A stretch of DNA of 64,000 bases from Streptomyces sp. ICC1 (lineage in GTDB: Bacteria > Actinomycetota > Actinomycetes > Streptomycetales > Streptomycetaceae). This document shows positions 55,779 through 63,860 of the stretch, piece by piece. Positions within the stretch are counted from its first letter, which is position 1; each line of letters begins with the position of its first letter. Under the pieces are notes generated by a model. It did no database searches. It saw only the letters and a list, made by a program, of their open reading frames with translations, and was not told where the DNA came from. The DNA lies in NCBI RefSeq assembly GCF_003287935.1, contig NZ_CP030287.1:558001-622000 (forward strand). Reading direction: 5' to 3'. The position numbers and the translations under genes are program-made.

Positions 55779-56101
55779 CACCGCTGAAGATCACCACCCG
55801 GAACTCGCCGGCCGGCCCCGTCATGCAGATCATCGGCGAACTCGACTACACCACCGCCCCCGACCTGCGCGACGTCCTCGCCGCGCTCCCCCTCGAACCG
55901 GGCCGACTCCTCGTCCTGGACCTCGCCCGCATGGAATTCTGCGACTCCAGCGGCATCAGCGCACTGATCGCCGCCCGCAATCACGTACAGGCCGCCCAAG
56001 CCGACATCGCACTCGCCGCCGTCCCCGCCCACACCCTGCGCGTCCTGCGCATCATCGGCCTGGACCAGGTCTTCCGCCTCCTGCCCGGCACCGGGTCCTG
56101 A
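55775..56101 (+). CDS. STAS-domain anti-sigma factor antagonist (RsbV-like)
   Basis: A 108-residue STAS domain: MQIIGELDYTTAPDLRDVL and the phosphorylation-site region LDLARMEFCDSSGISALIAA, where the first serine of DSSG is the usual target of the anti-sigma kinase. It would be the substrate of the phosphatase directly upstream, with which it overlaps by four bases (ATGA). No anti-sigma kinase or sigma gene is in this window, so the output must be encoded elsewhere. Confidence 0.9.
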   Translation: MTPLKITTRNSPAGPVMQIIGELDYTTAPDLRDVLAALPLEPGRLLVLDLARMEFCDSSGISALIAARNHVQAAQADIALAAVPAHTLRVLRIIGLDQVFRLLPGTGS

Positions 56102-56458
56102 CCGCCAGGAATCCGCGCGGAAAGACGCTCCGGCGAGCTCCGGGTGGCGACCGTCGGCCCCGGCGACGGCAGCGGCCGCGGCGAGGTAGCGGCCCTCGGC
56201 GGCAACCCGGTCCGGTGATCGTGAGGCTGCGGCCTGCCCGATGATCCTGGCAAAGCTGACCCCACCCGGTCACACATGGGAGACGCCAACCCTCCGCAGC
56301 AAGCCCCTCGGGCATCCTCGCCGCTCGCCCTGGGGGCGCGCCTTCAGCGGCTCCGGCGGGAGTTGCGGAGCTGGCTGTTCGTCGGCGATGAACGGCAGGT
56401 CCGTCCGCTCTGATTCGCCTACGCTGGTGGAGCCAGCACACGTGAACGAAGGACGCAT
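56102..56458. other. Intergenic stretch after the Rsb module
   Basis: About 357 bp with no frame that looks like a gene. I see no convincing hairpin or repeat. GAACGAAGGACG just before the next ATG may serve as ribosome site. Confidence 0.45.
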
Positions 56459-57112
56459 ATGGCTCGCCCCTACAACCCCGGACCGAAACAGTTCGTCTTC
56501 GCTGTCGGTGATGGCAACGACCAACAGGTCTCCGTGGGCGACCCTCAAGAAGCCTACGTAGCGTTCTCCGCGTTCTTCCGTGGCCGGGATTCTGACACCT
56601 ACACCATCAATGACGAACCGTCGGGGCAGAGTTTGGTACTCATGCCCGGGCAAGGTGTGATCTCCCGGATCAAAGACGCGGACCAACCCCGGTCGGAATA
56701 CCTCCAGGTCGACAGGGGCAATCGCTACCTTCCGAGCGCGATGCTGTTCTTCGAGAACGGATATGCCGGCCTCGACCGCTTCGGCCAGTGGTTCCCCGAC
56801 CTCGCCGACCTCGACGCGTCACCGGAGACTCGCGGTGCCGCCCGCGCCGCCACGTTCACGACGGAAGCAGCGGCGATCGAAGAAGTCGCTCGGATCTGGG
56901 CGGATTCGGGCTGCGTGGACCCGAGCGACCAGTACTACGTCTTTTTCGACTCGCATGACGTCGACGATGACCGAGCCGAACGAGCCGAACTGCTCAAGTT
57001 GATCGAGTTCCTCGGTATCGAACGGGTCGACGCCCCGGCCGAGGCCGCCGGGGGCGAAGTCTGGGTGCGCACCGACCGACGCCTCGACGTCGAATGCGCA
57101 CGGTGGTCGTGA
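56459..57112 (+). CDS. Hypothetical protein
   Basis: A 217-residue soluble, acidic protein starting MARPYNPGPKQFVFAVGDGN. Beta-rich early part (TYTINDEPSGQSLVLMPGQG), then YLPSAMLFFENGYAGLDRFG and a C-terminal part with SDQYYVFFDSHDVDDDRAE and EVWVRTDRRLDVEC. No catalytic motif or membrane segment. Not recognised. The next gene in the same direction follows after 72 bp and the two may be a pair. Confidence 0.62.
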   Translation: MARPYNPGPKQFVFAVGDGNDQQVSVGDPQEAYVAFSAFFRGRDSDTYTINDEPSGQSLVLMPGQGVISRIKDADQPRSEYLQVDRGNRYLPSAMLFFENGYAGLDRFGQWFPDLADLDASPETRGAARAATFTTEAAAIEEVARIWADSGCVDPSDQYYVFFDSHDVDDDRAERAELLKLIEFLGIERVDAPAEAAGGEVWVRTDRRLDVECARWS

Positions 57113-57184
57113 ACAGCTGGTGCGGGGCGGTGCCGCAACAACACCGTGCTGCCGGCCCGTGCCGTTCCGAGAAGGACTGAGTCC

Positions 57185-58447
57185 ATGAGAGACATCGTTT
57201 TCACCCGCCAGAGCGGCTGGATCCCGAACGTGATCCGCGAGGACGGCGAGCTGAAGCTGATGCTCGGTGCCGGGGCCGACGCCAACCACGAGCCTCGCAC
57301 GTTCACGTTCCCGATCAGCGAAACCCATCTTGCGGTGATCCGGGAGGACCTGGCCAGGCACCTGCTGCTGTGGAGTGCGGCTCTTCCGCTGTGCGACGCC
57401 GCCGGAACCCGGGGCCGGCTCGATGAGAACGCCGCCGTCGCACTCCTGGACCCGATCCTCCTTGCCGGGCCCGCGGACGTCGACGCGCTCTTCCGGCGCA
57501 TCCCGTGGGACAGGAGCCGGCTCATCGCCCACGGGGCGGACATCGGTCTCCTCGAGCGCGGTCAGGTATGCGCGGCGATGCGCGCGGCGACAGAGACGTC
57601 AAACGGGAAACGAGCTCAGGAGTACCACGCGGACCGCCGTCGCGCCGAGCGCGGAGCAGTACTCGGTCCGCTCGACGCCGCGATCCTGAGGTACACGGGC
57701 CAGTATCTGCACGGCGCGACGGTTCCGAGGCGGATGCCCGATGCCGTCGACCCCGCACTGCTGCCCGCGGTCATGCGGGTGATCGCCACCGCGGAGCAAG
57801 CGTGCGCCGGGATGCGGATCGGCCGCGATCCGCGACGGGGAAAACGCGCCACGGACAAGCGCGACTGGGATCGGATGGAGACGACGGTCGGAGCGGCCGT
57901 GCGCCGTGCACACCCTGAGCTCGTCGATGACGCGGTGCGTACCGTGAGCTTCCTGATGTGCTCGGAGGCCGCGGACCGCTCCAGGAGCACACCCATGGAG
58001 GATGACGAGGAAGCTGCCGGCCACCGCGCCGACTTCGGCGGGAGTGCGAGGAAGACGGTCCTGTCGTTCACCGACGACAAGGGCGTCGAGAAGAAGTGGC
58101 TACGGGACGGTCCCCGCACTGCCGCCGCGGAGTTCTGGGAGTTCGTCGGCGATCGCTCTGCCGCGGACAACGAAGTGTTCACCATCGAGGACGAGGAGAT
58201 GGGCGAAGGGATACAGCTCCACTTCTACGCGGACTCCCTCGCCCGGATCACGACGCTGCGCGAGGGGACGGGCAGGTCGGATCCGGAGTACCGGGTCGAG
58301 TACAGCCTGGTCGACGGGATCGGCGGGTACCGGAAACTGGTGAGCGCCTTCGTCCGCGGCGGCTGCGCCGCACTCGAACAGCACGGTCCCTGGATGTCGG
58401 ATGTCGCCGAGTTCGAGCGCGCCCGTCGGCGGCGCGACGCCCGTTAG
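57185..58447 (+). CDS. Hypothetical protein (possibly DUF6357)
   Basis: A 420-residue soluble protein starting MRDIVFTRQSGWIPNVIRED after GAGAAGGACTGAGTCC. Mixed alpha/beta with an acidic C-terminal domain (FTIEDEEMGEGIQLHFYADS, EYRVEYSLVDGIGGYRKLV). I have a weak memory of similar streptomycete proteins grouped as DUF6357; this is not certain. No signal peptide, membrane helix or enzyme motif. It may be co-transcribed with the upstream unknown gene. Decayed mobile DNA follows. Confidence 0.6.
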   Translation: MRDIVFTRQSGWIPNVIREDGELKLMLGAGADANHEPRTFTFPISETHLAVIREDLARHLLLWSAALPLCDAAGTRGRLDENAAVALLDPILLAGPADVDALFRRIPWDRSRLIAHGADIGLLERGQVCAAMRAATETSNGKRAQEYHADRRRAERGAVLGPLDAAILRYTGQYLHGATVPRRMPDAVDPALLPAVMRVIATAEQACAGMRIGRDPRRGKRATDKRDWDRMETTVGAAVRRAHPELVDDAVRTVSFLMCSEAADRSRSTPMEDDEEAAGHRADFGGSARKTVLSFTDDKGVEKKWLRDGPRTAAAEFWEFVGDRSAADNEVFTIEDEEMGEGIQLHFYADSLARITTLREGTGRSDPEYRVEYSLVDGIGGYRKLVSAFVRGGCAALEQHGPWMSDVAEFERARRRRDAR

Positions 58448-58659
58448 TCCCAGCGGGAGCCCGCGCACTGGGCGTTGTCCGCCCTCATGTTGATGCGCGG
58501 TGAAGGACGCGGACTGCCTTCACGACGCCGGTCGTTCGGTTGGCGCTGCAGCGGTGCTTCAGCAGCAGGCGCCGTCCCCTGAGGTTGGCCACGGCCTGCT
58601 CTTGCTCTCCGAGACAGCAGGTCAGGACCGGCCCCCTGCCCACCCTAGGCAGCCGCCGA

Positions 58660-58940
58660 ATGAGCACCTTCGACCACAAGGTCGTCGACGGCTTCATCCG
58701 CACCATGGAACGCAACGGCGCCGGCCTCGCCACCCAGTCCAACGCCTTCGAGAAGGTGAAGTCGGTCCTCCTCGACGCCTACCGCCCTCGGCACCTATAC
58801 CGAGAACCCCGTCCTGGGCGTCAAGCCCCCGCAGTACGACCCCGAACGCGCGGTCATCCCCTCCCCCGCCCAGCTCCGCGACATACGCACCGCCGGCGCC
58901 GACCGGTTTCTCCTCATCGCCGACCTCATGAGCGGCTGCG
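58660..58940 (+). pseudogene. Tyrosine recombinase/integrase N-terminal fragment, frameshifted
   Basis: MSTFDHKVVDGFIRTMERNG and QSNAFEKVKSVLLDAYR read in one frame; after a shift near 58787 the other frame gives LGTYTENPVLGVKPPQYDPE, RAVIPSPAQLRDIRTAGADR and FLLIADLMSGCG, the order of the core-binding domain and first catalytic segment of phage-type integrases. The catalytic part is missing, replaced by IS630 sequence. A remnant. Confidence 0.65.
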
Positions 58941-58944
58941 GCAG

Positions 58945-59370
58945 GTCGCGACGGGCAAGGGATCGGCTCCCTGCACCGCCGTCACCGGGCCGCCGAGTTC
59001 AAGAAGTTCCTGGCCAAGGTCGACAAGGAGGTGCCGGAGGACCTTCAGGTCCACCTGATCCTCGACAACTACGCGACCCACAAGACCCCCGACATCAAGA
59101 AGTGGCTGCTGACGCACCCTCGCTTCCACCTGCACTTCACACCGACGAGTGCGTCGTGGCTGAACCTGGTGGAACGGTGGTTCGCCGAGCTCACGCAGAA
59201 CACTCAAGCGCGGAGTCCACCGCTCCGTCCAAGCCCTCGAACTCGACATCCGGACCTGGCTCGCCGCCTGGAACGACCAGCCCAGGCCCTTCGTCTGGAC
59301 GAAGACCGCCGACGAGATCCTCGACAAAGTCGCCGCCTACTGCCACCGAATCTCTGACTCAGGTCACTAG
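58945..59370 (+). pseudogene. IS630-family transposase C-terminal fragment, two frameshifts
   Basis: VATGK, then after a shift IGSLHRRHRAAEFKKFLAKV, VHLILDNYATHKTPDIKKWL (catalytic Asp region) and FTPTSASWLNLVERWFAELT (catalytic Glu), and after a second shift near 59200 LKRGVHRSVQALELDIRTWL and FVWTKTADEILDKVAAYC to the TAG at 59368. These are the last two DDE residues of IS630 transposases, but the first is absent. The stop codon overlaps that of the convergent cold-shock gene. Confidence 0.82.
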
Positions 59371-59579
59371 ACGACAACCTTCAGATTGATGGCGGACGCC
59401 TTGCCGTTCTTCTGGTTCTCCTCGATCTCGAAGAGAACCTCTTGGTCATCATCGAGGGTGTTCAGACCTGCCGCCGAGACTGCGGACATGTGAACGAAGA
59501 TGTCTTGGTCACTGCCCTCCGGCTTGATGAAACCGAACCCCTTGGTGGTGTTGAACCACTTCACTCGTCCTCGCTGCAT
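59367..59579 (-). CDS. Cold-shock-domain protein, second copy
   Basis: A 70-residue cold-shock domain on the minus strand starting at ATG 59579: MQRGRVKWFNTTKGFGFIKP (RNP-1 KGFGFI), SDQDIFVHMSAV (RNP-2 IFVHM) and a more divergent, acidic C-terminal half (DDDQEVLFEIEENQKNGKAS). It differs clearly from the copy at 50719, so it is not a recent duplicate. Likely an RNA chaperone. Its stop overlaps the IS630 remnant stop. Confidence 0.92.
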   Translation of the reverse strand: MQRGRVKWFNTTKGFGFIKPEGSDQDIFVHMSAVSAAGLNTLDDDQEVLFEIEENQKNGKASAINLKVVV

Positions 59580-59962
59580 GCGTCCATACGCGCCCCTGCG
59601 GACGATCACGAAACACACTCGAATGGGTGTATGACTGAGGGCTGGTCGCCGCTGGCCACACGCGGCTCGGACAGCTGACACGCAGACAGCCACCGTCACG
59701 CTCCGATGCGCAGACCGAAGGGCTACTGCCTGAGTGAGACCCCGCCGAATCCCCCCTCGGCGGGGTCTCACCATGCACCGACGAGAGCCGGGTGCAGCAT
59801 CCGAAAGCCAGAGGGAACAGGGGCCTCCTATATCAGCGGTTCCACGAATTCAGAATTCCCGAATTCACCGCATCATGGAAGGGCACCGCCACCCTTGTCC
59901 GCACCACGAAAGGCCGACGCTGGTAACTGAACCACAACTCGACACCGCTGGCCGCCAAGCGA
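59580..59962. other. Intergenic stretch with a strong hairpin
   Basis: About 380 bp between the second cold-shock gene and the DUF5655 fragment. It holds the promoter of the cold-shock gene, a strong hairpin at 59734-59771, and otherwise no gene that I can see. Confidence 0.45.
59734..59771. terminator. Strong palindromic hairpin
   Basis: GTGAGACCCCGCCGA at 59734-59748 pairs perfectly with TCGGCGGGGTCTCAC at 59757-59771 around an eight-base loop. It could end transcription from either side. Confidence 0.65.
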
Positions 59963-60592
59963 TCACGCAGCCTCGTAGACCTGCCGCAGTAGCGGCTCCA
60001 CTCGGCGGAAATCACGGTCCGTGCGCAGTCGGACTTCAAGATCGCCCGTTCCGTGGTGGCCGATCTCGCTGACATCCCGGGTGAAGCCGGGGACGAGGTC
60101 GACCTCCTTGGGTGACAGGCGAAGGGTCACGACGACTTCCTGCTGGTGACCGTGGCTGACGCAGGCGAAGTTCCGCAGCGTCCGGTACGCCCGGTACGCC
60201 CGGTACGGCTTGCGGTCTATCCGGCTGGCGTCGTCACCAAGCCCTAGGCGCAGCTCCTCCAGCGCAGCCCTCAGGTCAGGGCCATCGACGCTGGCCGGCG
60301 CCCTGTCCGCCGATGCCGCCCTCCGCTGCCGGCGGTCGCTTCGGACCGCTCCGTCGGCGACGACGGAGGTCACCGGCTCAAGGGCCAGGAGGTCGCTGCC
60401 GAAGTAGCTGCAGCGGACCAGGTCGATGCTGCGGCGGATCTCGCGGACGGCGTGGACGTCGTAGCGCGTGAAGTCCTCCGCGACGCAGACCAGCCTGGGC
60501 GCGCTCCACAGGACCTGGGCCGCGGCTGCGGCCCCGAGTCGGTTGCGGACCAGGTGCTGGAACTCCGCCTTGTGGTCGACGAGCCACGACAG
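59963..60592 (-). pseudogene. DUF5655-type nuclease/transport-associated protein, 5'-truncated
   Basis: About 210 codons read without a start: LSWLVDHKAEFQHLVRNRLG, then APRLVCVAEDFTRYDVHAVR, SIDLVRCSYFGSDLLALEPV and the DUF5655-like end LRAALEELRLGLGDDASRID ... LRLSPKEVDLVPGFTRDVSE. Relatives, as I recall, have an N-terminal PD-(D/E)XK-like half followed by DUF5655; that first half is missing because a TAA lies directly before the homology. The same breakpoint truncates the DUF3093 gene, indicating a deletion. Confidence 0.65.
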
Positions 60593-60628
60593 TTAGAAGA
60601 GTCCCTGCGTGATCACCTGTTGACTGAA

Positions 60629-60997
60629 CTAGTGGCGGAGTTTCCGCAGGTCAGTGACCTGGTGCCGGAAGCGTCGTTGAGTCGGCCATGGAGGCATCGC
60701 GAGACCTCGCGGCCCTGTCTGTCCCTCCAGGACGTGCACCTCGCCCAGCGCGCTGAGGGGAATCCGAGCATCGTCGGCGACCAGCAGGTCGCTGGTGACG
60801 CGGATGCGGGAGGATCCCTGGGCGCTGACCCACATGCAGGCGATCAGGGTGCCGACGGCCAATCCACCGAGGGCGGCGAGTCCCCCGTAGGGCATGACGA
60901 TGAGCGCCATGGAGAAGCCGACCGCAACGGCGATCAGCCACCAGGTCCTGGGGGCGGTCAGCCGCTCGTCATAGGTGAGCGGTGCGGGTGAGGTCAT
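60629..60997 (-). pseudogene. DUF3093-family membrane protein, C-terminally truncated
   Basis: Starts at ATG 60997 after GAGGAC: MTSPAPLTYDERLTAPRTWW, then two helices (WLIAVAVGFSMALIVMPYGG and LAALGGLAVGTLIACMWVSA) and the extracytoplasmic-like IRVTSDLLVADDARIPLSAL. Family members as I recall them continue with a further 40 or so residues (ADTRAFMLLRSYVPTA-type); here the frame leaves the homology after GEVHVLEGQ. So the tail is lost and the 122-residue product is likely non-functional. Confidence 0.65.
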
Positions 60998-61046
60998 GGG
61001 GACAGGTCCTCGCTCGTGCGGGTGGAGTCGGTGGCCGGGCAATGGG

Positions 61047-61112
61047 TCACAGGGGCAGGAAGGCCTCGTCGATCAGCTGAGCCAGTTCCGGCCCGTCCTT
61101 GGTGCCGCTCAT
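61047..61112 (-). CDS. Possible 21-residue ORF after the dsbA-like gene
   Basis: Starts at an ATG overlapping the dsbA-like stop (ATGA) and encodes MSGTKDGPELAQLIDEAFLPL. It may be a real short peptide or the remnant of a third operon gene. No supporting family. Confidence 0.2.
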   Translation of the reverse strand: MSGTKDGPELAQLIDEAFLPL

Positions 61113-61789
61113 TGCGCGAGCCGTTCGTCGATCAGCGCCTTGAACGCCTCGTAGGTGCGGGGCGTCTGGATCCGCCGGCCGTCGAGGAAGAAGGTCGGGG
61201 TGCCCTGCACATTCAGGCCCATGCCGTCCCGCTGATCGGCTTTGACCCGTTCCTCGGTGGCCGGGTCCTTCACGGCCGCGTCGTACTTCTGCATGTCGAG
61301 GCCGAGCTGCTCGGCGTAGCCCCGGAACACGTCCGCCTGGGAATTCTGCGACTCGCCCCACTCTTTCTGGGTGGCGAACATCTTCTTGTACATGTCCTCG
61401 AACTTGCCCTGCTGGGCGCTGGCTTCGACGGCGACGGCCGCGGCGCGGCTGTTGCGGTGGCCGGGCAGGGGGAAGTAGCGGACGACGAAGGTGACCCGGT
61501 CGCCGTACTCCTGGCGGAGCTTTTCGACCGTCGGATGGACAGCTCCGCAGGATTCGCACTCGAAGTCGAGGAACTCGACGAGGGTCATTTCGCTGCGCTG
61601 CGGGTTGGTCAGCCTGTGACTGTCCGCACGTACGGCCTGGGCCTCGCCTACTGCGGGCAGGGACGGAGCTGCCGAGGCCGGGTCGTCCGGCTTGACCAGC
61701 AAGAACGTAGCGAAGGCGACTCCCAGTGCCGCCAGAACGGCGGCGAAGGCCAACAGGTTCTTCTTCAGGTTCTTCTTCAGGTTCGTCAT
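61109..61789 (-). CDS. DsbA-like thiol:disulfide oxidoreductase, membrane-anchored
   Basis: A 226-residue protein beginning at ATG 61789 after GAGGAATC. The N-terminal helix (LLAFAAVLAALGVAFATFLL, residues 9-30) anchors it outside the cell. The thioredoxin fold has LVEFLDFECESCGAVHP with the redox pair CESC, VRYFPLPGHRNSRAAAVAVE, and the cis-Pro loop VQGTPTFFLDGRRI. It could oxidise secreted proteins or help load copper into oxidase. It is seven bases behind the copD-ctaG gene, so one operon is likely. Confidence 0.9.
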   Translation of the reverse strand: MTNLKKNLKKNLLAFAAVLAALGVAFATFLLVKPDDPASAAPSLPAVGEAQAVRADSHRLTNPQRSEMTLVEFLDFECESCGAVHPTVEKLRQEYGDRVTFVVRYFPLPGHRNSRAAAVAVEASAQQGKFEDMYKKMFATQKEWGESQNSQADVFRGYAEQLGLDMQKYDAAVKDPATEERVKADQRDGMGLNVQGTPTFFLDGRRIQTPRTYEAFKALIDERLAQ

Positions 61790-61796
61790 GATTCCT

Positions 61797-63860
61797 CTAT
61801 GGGGTGGGGTCTTCGGCCGGGCTGTCCCCACGACCGGTGGGCGTGGCTGCCTGCTGCAGGCGGCGGTCGCGGGCGTGGAGGCTCGCCAGGTACGCGTTGT
61901 AGGCGGCCAGCGGGTCGCCGGAGTCGCCGCGGTCGATCTGCCGGTCGACTCGGCGGGCCTCTCGACGGTCGGAGCGAACCCACTGCGCGGCGAGGATGAT
62001 CGTGGTGATCAGGACGGGGATGTCGCCGGTGGCCCAAGCGATCGCACCGCCGTTGTACTGGTCCTCGGCGAGGGACGGCCCCCAGGTGCGGCCCACCGCC
62101 TCCCACCAGCGGGCGCCGATGATGCCGGTGGAGCTCATCACGGAGATGCTGAACCACGAGTGGAACGGCATGGTCAGCATGAGGACGAACAGCCGGCCCA
62201 GGTGAGGCGGGCGGCGTGGGCCCGGATCGACGCCGATGATCACCCAGAAGAACAGCAGACCGATGGCCAGGAAGTGGATCAACATGGCCGTGTGACCCAG
62301 GTGGCTGCCCATCAGGGTCTCGAACCATGAGGTGGAGTAGACGGCGAAGGCGCTGCCGATGAACAGGATGCCGGCCACGGCGGGATGCGAGATGACCTTC
62401 ACGTAGCGGCTGTGCAGCAGCCACAACAGCGCCTCACGCAGACCGGCCGTCTCGCCCTTGCCGGCCGTCGGCAGGGTTCGCAGGGCCAGGGTGGCCGGGG
62501 CGCCGAGGACGAGGAGGATCGGCACGGTCATCGCGAGGATCATGTGTTGGCCCATGTGGACGCTGAACATGACCTTGCCGTACACGGCGAGGCCGCTCAT
62601 CGTCGCGAGGACCGTGACCGCCAGGCCGAGCATCCAGGCGATGGTGCGGCCGACCGGCCACCGGTCACCCCGTGCGCGCAGCCGGAACACGCCGACGAGG
62701 TAGAGCGCGGCGGCCGCGCCCGTTCCGAAGGCGAAGACGGGGTCGAAGTGCCACTGGGTGAACAGGGGCGTCCAGGGGAAGTCGCCCAGCGGAGGCGGCA
62801 TCGGGAACCCGAGCAGCTCCTCCGCCGGGGACGGCGAGCCGCTGCCGGCGCCGGGTGCCGGCGTTCGGGACAGAGCGACGGCCAAGCCCATCGCCGCCGC
62901 CATGACCGACAGCTCGCCGATGGCCAGTCGTACGAAGGGCCGACGGGTGCCGTCGTTGAGGGCCCCGAGGGTCCGGCGCCGGTGCCACCAGCCAATTCCG
63001 CCCAGGAGCAGCAGGGCTGCCGACTTCACCAGCACCATCCGCCCGTGGGCGGAGCTGAACCAGACGCTCGACAGGGGCACTCGCACCAGGGCGTTGACCA
63101 GGCCGCTCGCGGCGACCGCGAGGAACGCTCCGCCGGCCAGCGGACTGAACCGCCGTGCCGCCACGGCGGCTCCCTCGGCCCGCCGCAAGGCCGCGACCAG
63201 GACGAACACCAGCCCGCCGACCCATACGGCGACCCCCGCCACGTGCAAGGCGAGGCTGGTGACGGCCGCGTCGTGGTTGGTGGAGGCAGCGGAGTGCCCC
63301 GTGAACGCGGGCGGCAGCACCGCCGCGACGGCGAGGACGAGCGCGACCCGCGCCCACCGGACGGTCGTCACACCCGGGCACAGCGTCGCCATGACCAGTC
63401 CGGCCGCTGCCATCACCGCGTACGCGCGGCCCTGCGCCGAGGCGAGGGCGAAGTCGGCCACCATCGCCGGGTCCAGCACTTCGGCCACCGGCCGGGCGAA
63501 CAGGTCGGACAGGGTGAAGACCAGGAGCGCGGCAGACGAGAGCGCCCACAGCCCGGCGGCGAGCGCCGCCCACGTCAGGTAGCGCATCCGTGAGCGGCCC
63601 AAGTCGCGGCCGCCGGGCAGCAGGACGCCGGCCAGCAGGAGAGCACCCACCGTCGCCACCGAGGTGATGTCCACGACGGTGCGCGAGAGGGGAAGACCCC
63701 AGGAGGTGAGCGGGCCGGCATCGTCGATCCCCGGCACCCGCTGCGCTGTGGCACCGGCCGCCCACATCGCCACCACCGTGACGCCGACGGCCAGGACGGC
63801 CGAGGCGGCAAGGATCAGCGGCAGGCGGACCGCTCTCCGGAGCACGAGATCAGCCGACAC
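61797..63860 (-). CDS. Fused CopD-like copper transport and CtaG-like oxidase assembly membrane protein
   Basis: A 687-residue, many-pass membrane protein. Residues 1 to about 330 are CopD-like (helices, with ALHVAGVAVWVGGLVFVLVA and a GHSAAS histidine region); after a Pro/Ser-rich loop (GAGSGSPSPAEELLG) residues about 345-640 are a CtaG_Cox-type domain (WTPLFTQWHFDPVFAFG, SVHMGQHMILAMTVPILLVL). It probably imports copper and supplies it to cytochrome c oxidase. The GTG at 63860 has GGAGGG seven bases before it and overlaps the copC stop by 11 bases. Confidence 0.92.
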   Translation of the reverse strand: MSADLVLRRAVRLPLILAASAVLAVGVTVVAMWAAGATAQRVPGIDDAGPLTSWGLPLSRTVVDITSVATVGALLLAGVLLPGGRDLGRSRMRYLTWAALAAGLWALSSAALLVFTLSDLFARPVAEVLDPAMVADFALASAQGRAYAVMAAAGLVMATLCPGVTTVRWARVALVLAVAAVLPPAFTGHSAASTNHDAAVTSLALHVAGVAVWVGGLVFVLVAALRRAEGAAVAARRFSPLAGGAFLAVAASGLVNALVRVPLSSVWFSSAHGRMVLVKSAALLLLGGIGWWHRRRTLGALNDGTRRPFVRLAIGELSVMAAAMGLAVALSRTPAPGAGSGSPSPAEELLGFPMPPPLGDFPWTPLFTQWHFDPVFAFGTGAAAALYLVGVFRLRARGDRWPVGRTIAWMLGLAVTVLATMSGLAVYGKVMFSVHMGQHMILAMTVPILLVLGAPATLALRTLPTAGKGETAGLREALLWLLHSRYVKVISHPAVAGILFIGSAFAVYSTSWFETLMGSHLGHTAMLIHFLAIGLLFFWVIIGVDPGPRRPPHLGRLFVLMLTMPFHSWFSISVMSSTGIIGARWWEAVGRTWGPSLAEDQYNGGAIAWATGDIPVLITTIILAAQWVRSDRREARRVDRQIDRGDSGDPLAAYNAYLASLHARDRRLQQAATPTGRGDSPAEDPTP

